Assembly: GCA_024639885.1 (NCBI GenBank)
Contig: JAHEGD010000009.1
Span: forward strand, 1 to 64,000
Length of the DNA: 64,000 nt
Source: Porticoccaceae bacterium
Lineage (GTDB): Bacteria > Pseudomonadota > Gammaproteobacteria > Pseudomonadales > Porticoccaceae
Direction of reading: 5' to 3'
The position numbers and the translations under genes are program-made. Position 1 is the stretch's first letter. Every line of letters begins with the position of its first letter. The notes beneath the pieces were generated by a model that did no database searches, had not been told where the DNA came from, and saw only the letters and a list, made by a program, of their open reading frames with translations. Of the stretch, positions 63,797 through 64,000 are shown piece by piece.

Positions 63797-64000
63797 ATGC
63801 ACACCCAACTGCAACCCGAAGATTGGCTCAAGCCGCGCGGCTACTCCAACGGCGTTATGGCCAGCGGCCAGCAGATGATTTTTAGCGGTGGTCTGATCGG
63901 CTGGAACAAGCAGTGTGAGTTTGAGACCGACAGCTTTGTCGGCCAACTACAGCAGACCTTAGAGAACATAGTCGATATTCTTCGCGAGGCCGATGCCGGC
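63797..64000 (+). CDS. RidA family protein, 3'-truncated by the window edge
   Basis: Starts at ATG 63797 with AAAGGA upstream and runs off the window. The visible 68 residues include PRGYSNGVMASGQQMIFSGGLIGWNKQCEF (seen in parts: RGYSNGVMASGQQM, FSGGLIGWN), the usual RidA N-terminal pattern. RidA hydrolyses reactive enamines/imines to ketones, and homologues in aminobenzoate, tryptophan and aminomuconate pathways deaminate such intermediates. Divergent from the cyclase-ior operon with a shared operator-like motif. Confidence 0.87.
   Translation, partial: MHTQLQPEDWLKPRGYSNGVMASGQQMIFSGGLIGWNKQCEFETDSFVGQLQQTLENIVDILREADAG

Overview
The window is GC-rich and densely coded, with most genes in tight operons (many 4-bp stop/start overlaps). 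The order rpsF-rpsR-DUF2232-like membrane gene-rplI-dnaB, divergent lptFG/pepA, and pepA-holC-hypothetical-valS is typical of gammaproteobacteria around Pseudomonas and the marine Cellvibrionales. With the TonB receptor and the rich acyl-CoA and aromatic gene content I would guess a marine Cellvibrionales-like bacterium (Halieaceae or Spongiibacteraceae type); this placement is inference. I see no tRNA, rRNA, CRISPR array or transposase gene.

Core part, 1-19 kb. A 5'-truncated sensor histidine kinase; then on the minus strand panC, dnaB, rplI, a membrane protein, rpsR, rpsF, a CDP-alcohol phosphatidyltransferase and rlmB; an RDD membrane protein; lptG-lptF; on the plus strand pepA, holC, a conserved hypothetical gene, valS and rep. 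Between the holC block and valS sits a two-gene insertion, an XRE regulator plus a Fic protein (mobile mystery proteins A and B), preceded by AT-rich direct repeats.

Accessory catabolic part, 19-64 kb. (a) 19.0-24.0 kb: LysR, a metallo-beta-lactamase-fold protein with a degenerate metal motif, two MarR regulators, and a reductase carrying two identical rubredoxin domains. (b) 24.2-32.0 kb: an operon of an acyl-CoA ligase, a thiolase-fold protein lacking the nucleophilic Cys, its DUF35 partner, an SDR, Rieske dioxygenase alpha and beta subunits, a small membrane protein and a sodium:solute symporter. (c) 32.0-33.0 kb: gene-free, with a 93-bp tandem repeat arranged in 186-bp dimers and REP-like hairpins. 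(d) 33.0-41.1 kb: aldehyde dehydrogenase, two acyl-CoA synthetases, a TonB receptor and a divergent TetR. (e) 41.3-49.5 kb: a quinohemoprotein amine dehydrogenase operon with structural genes and maturation factors (radical SAM, ABC exporter, subtilisin-like protease, flavoprotein). (f) 49.5-64 kb: an OYE-type oxidoreductase divergent from an operon for a 2-aminobenzoyl-CoA/salicylyl-CoA type monooxygenase-reductase, SDR, enoyl-CoA hydratase, acyl-CoA dehydrogenase, P450, thioesterase and two MaoC proteins; then a convergent operon of an isatin-hydrolase-like cyclase and iorA-iorB, with a RidA gene starting at the right edge.

Most interesting reading (inference): parts b, e and f together look like an aerobic route from indolic compounds (tryptamine, indole-3-acetate) through isatin to anthraniloyl-CoA. 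Rieske dioxygenase, CoA ligase and thiolase-fold retro-aldolase would turn indoleacetate into isatin plus acetyl-CoA. The cyclase would open isatin to isatinate, a 2-oxo acid that the cotranscribed IorAB could oxidatively decarboxylate straight to 2-aminobenzoyl-CoA, the substrate expected for the 51-kb monooxygenase-reductase. A 16/17-nt shared AT-rich motif lies in the two divergent promoter regions of part f and suggests one regulon.
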